From Desulforamulus ruminis DSM 2154 (lineage in GTDB: Bacteria; Bacillota; Desulfotomaculia; Desulfotomaculales; Desulfotomaculaceae): 64,000 nt of DNA. The notes under the pieces were generated by a model. It ran no database searches. It worked only from the letters and a program-made list of their open reading frames with translations, and had not been told where the DNA came from. How positions within the stretch are numbered: the first letter of the stretch is position 1; every line of letters begins with the position of its first letter. Below, one piece after another: positions 62,376-64,000 of this stretch. The DNA is taken from NCBI RefSeq assembly GCF_000215085.1, contig NC_015589.1, positions 3,546,120 through 3,610,119 of the forward strand, read 5' to 3'. Both the position numbers and the translations under genes were made by a program.

Positions 62376-62954
62376 CTACCGTCCTTTCCTGCCTGACAGC
62401 AGGGCTTCCATAATATCATCCTGCGGGTTGCCGACGAAGGCTGTAGTGCAATTCTGTTTTACGATGTCAAAAATCTCGTACCAGATGAGGTTGGCCTGCT
62501 TCTGAAAAGATTGGCTCATCTGTACGAAGGGGCTGGCTATAGCGCCACCCGTGGTCGGATGTTTGCCCAAAAGCCCGTAGGTGCTGATAGCTTCCTCACA
62601 CTGGATGTAACGAGTGAAAGCCTGGGCATAGGCTTCAATCAATCTTGGGTTAACGAATTTTTCGCACCCGCGCTCTTTAAGCCATTTCCAGGTTTCTTTG
62701 AACAGATCGTCAGCGCCCAGCGGCTTACCATCTCTCTGTCTCGCGCTGAGGTAATCGCTGGGCGTTGGCATATCTTCTCCGTATAAATCGGCTGCATCAT
62801 CAAGGTCGTCCGCTTCAAGCATCGACTCGGGATGCAGTTCCGGGGCTGTTAAGACTTTTGCGGCCTTTCCGGCCGAGATTTTGTCAGCCAGGGGCAGCGG
62901 CTTGTCACCGGCGCGGACCCTGCGGCCGCCCCTATTGGTTCCGTCTTTTGCCAC
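62376..62954 (-). CDS. Terminase small subunit, P27 family
   Basis: 192 residues: MAKDGTNRGGRRVRAGDKPL at the basic N-terminus, central FKETWKWLKERGCEKFVNPR and C-terminal helices GAIASPFVQMSQSFQKQANL. Binds the packaging site and loads the large subunit. It is separated from the large subunit by about 4 kb of accessory genes. GGAGG upstream of the ATG. Confidence 0.85.
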   Translation of the reverse strand: MAKDGTNRGGRRVRAGDKPLPLADKISAGKAAKVLTAPELHPESMLEADDLDDAADLYGEDMPTPSDYLSARQRDGKPLGADDLFKETWKWLKERGCEKFVNPRLIEAYAQAFTRYIQCEEAISTYGLLGKHPTTGGAIASPFVQMSQSFQKQANLIWYEIFDIVKQNCTTAFVGNPQDDIMEALLSGRKGR

Positions 62955-63090
62955 AAGCCTTCACCTCCTTGCTGTGGCAGGGTTTAATTCCCCGTTTGAA
63001 CCGTGATTTTTACGCGCGAAGGGGGCCGCCCGTTCTCCTGATCAGGGCTGCAGAGATTTAGATCCCCCTCCCCTTGAGGTTTCTTTGTTT

Positions 63091-63112
63091 CTTTGATAAT
63101 ATTTAATCAAAG
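63091..63112. promoter_or_regulatory. Candidate operator of the toxin-antitoxin pair
   Basis: Inverted repeat CTTTGAT-N8-ATCAAAG about 90 bp upstream of the antitoxin ATG. The place fits an autoregulatory site for an AbrB-type antitoxin. Confidence 0.45.
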
Positions 63113-63199
63113 ATTCTTTGTATGTTTACAGTTGGATCAGCATATACTACCAAAGGAGGAATACTAGTGCCGCAAGTTAAAACCAAAGGAGAAAATCCT

Positions 63200-63541
63200 A
63201 TGATAAAAAAACGTATCTCGGTATCTCAGAAACGCCAGATAACCATACCGATTGAGTTCTATAACAGCCTCGGCATTGACAAGGAAGTAGAATGCTATGT
63301 CCAAAACAATGCCATCGTCATCCGTCCCGTTCGGGAAAGCAGCGGCGAATTTGACGAACAGATCCTGGCCGATTTAATAGCTCAAGGGCTGTCAGGACAA
63401 GAACTGCTTGATAAGTTTAGGGAAACCCGCCGCCAAATCCGTCCCGCTGTGGAACGCTTGCTTGATGAAGCCCGTCTTGCTGCTCAGGGCCAAGCATCGA
63501 GCAAAACTTATGAAGATGTTTTTGGCCCGGAGGCAGACTGA
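63200..63541 (+). CDS. SpoVT/AbrB-type antitoxin
   Basis: 113 residues from the ATG at 63200 (AAAGGAG 8 nt upstream). N-terminal swapped-hairpin AbrB domain: MIKKRISVSQKRQITIPIEF, then VECYVQNNAIVIRPV. The helical C-terminus (LLDKFRETRRQIRPAVERLL) would cover the toxin. Its stop overlaps the toxin start (TGATG). Opposite strand to all surrounding prophage genes. Confidence 0.85.
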   Translation: MIKKRISVSQKRQITIPIEFYNSLGIDKEVECYVQNNAIVIRPVRESSGEFDEQILADLIAQGLSGQELLDKFRETRRQIRPAVERLLDEARLAAQGQASSKTYEDVFGPEAD

Positions 63542-63831
63542 TGACCAAATTAGTCATTCTGCCTCCCGCAGCACGCTATTTCAAAAAGCTAAAAGAGAAA
63601 CCGCTGAAAGACAAATTTCAAGCCGTCATTGACCAGCTTCTGCTAGATCCCTATTTTGGTGAACCTAAAACCGGTGATCTTAGCGGCGTATATTGCTGTG
63701 ATGTCTTCCACAATAAAACCAACTACGAGTTGGCCTATACCATTGTTGAAGAAGATGACGAAACCGTAGTCGTGATACTTGCGGGTACCCGCGAAAACTT
63801 CTATGAAGAACTGAAGCGGTACATGAAGTAA
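63541..63831 (+). CDS. RelE/ParE-superfamily toxin
   Basis: 96 residues: KLVILPPAARYFKKLKEKPL, a central LDPYFGEPKTGDLSGVYCCD and C-terminal YELAYTIVEEDDETVVVILA with GTRENFYEEL. This is the RelE/ParE fold pattern. Probably an mRNA interferase or gyrase inhibitor, neutralised by the product of the gene before it. Confidence 0.85.
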   Translation: MTKLVILPPAARYFKKLKEKPLKDKFQAVIDQLLLDPYFGEPKTGDLSGVYCCDVFHNKTNYELAYTIVEEDDETVVVILAGTRENFYEELKRYMK

Positions 63832-63870
63832 TGATGCCAATTCTTAACCATAGCTTTGTGATATATCTCT

Positions 63871-64000
63871 TTACCCCCAGCGGCCGCCTTCCTTAGCTGT
63901 TATGGTTGAGTGGCAGCTAGTGCATAACGCCATGAGATTATCCGCTGCATGGGTTCCACCCCTTGAAAGCGGTACAACATGGTGCACCTCCTCAGCTGGT
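63871..64000 (-). CDS. HNH endonuclease (5' part outside window)
   Basis: 43 codons to the stop at 63871, open to the window edge. The sequence EEVHHVVPLSRGGTHAADNL followed by MALCTSCHSTITA is the HNH core (HH...N...H with the CxxC zinc knuckle). HNH enzymes next to terminase small subunit genes are needed for DNA packaging in HK97-like phages. Confidence 0.88.
   Translation of the reverse strand, partial: PAEEVHHVVPLSRGGTHAADNLMALCTSCHSTITAKEGGRWG

Overview
The window looks like a chromosomal stretch of a low-to-mid GC, Gram-positive anaerobe, most likely a clostridial, Peptococcaceae-like (Desulfotomaculum/Pelotomaculum type) bacterium. The reasons are strong GGAGG ribosome binding sites, PBSX-type tail genes, a sigma-54 activator next to an aldehyde dehydrogenase, a NarI/DsrM-like cytochrome b, a SWIM zinc-finger protein and clostridial-type serine recombinases. 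The assignment is by gene content only.

Region 1 (1-8306): a contractile-tail gene cluster on the minus strand (hub protein, LysM protein, short tape measure, tail-assembly chaperone with a canonical -1 frameshift site, tube, sheath, three small or unknown proteins). It is followed by a sigma-like late regulator and a divergent CI-like repressor. No capsid, portal or terminase gene lies between the regulator and the sheath, so this reads as an R-type tailocin or the tail half of a decayed phage. An IS1182-type element (8518-10018) sits next to it, inside a duplicated 27-bp hairpin.

Region 2 (10078-19037): host metabolism and regulation. A sigma-54 activator faces an aldehyde dehydrogenase with a -24/-12 promoter. 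Then come a methyltransferase, an alpha/beta hydrolase, a TetR plus cytochrome b pair and a beta-propeller-like protein.

Region 3 (19437-36679): a defence island on the minus strand. A six-gene type III-D CRISPR effector module (HD-less cas10, Csm3-like RAMP, csx10, fused double RAMP, csx19, TIGR03986-like RAMP) is headed by a PD-(D/E)XK nuclease-like gene. No CRISPR array, cas6 or cas1/cas2 is visible. Gene remnants follow (a SWIM protein without its start, other fragments, a DUF3841 gene). Then there is a compact three-gene operon: an unknown 555-aa protein, an HTH/coiled-coil protein and a RES-domain protein.

Region 4 (36801-64000, runs off the end): a siphovirus-type HK97-like prophage read on the minus strand. 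From its early end it has HNH nuclease (cut by the window), terminase small subunit, ParB-methyltransferase, an amidoligase/cyclotransferase accessory block, terminase large subunit, a lysogenic cargo gene, portal, protease, capsid, connectors, major tail protein, a second frameshifting chaperone, tape measure, tip and fibre proteins, holin, amidase, and two tandem large serine recombinases. A toxin-antitoxin pair is inserted on the opposite strand near the terminase small subunit.
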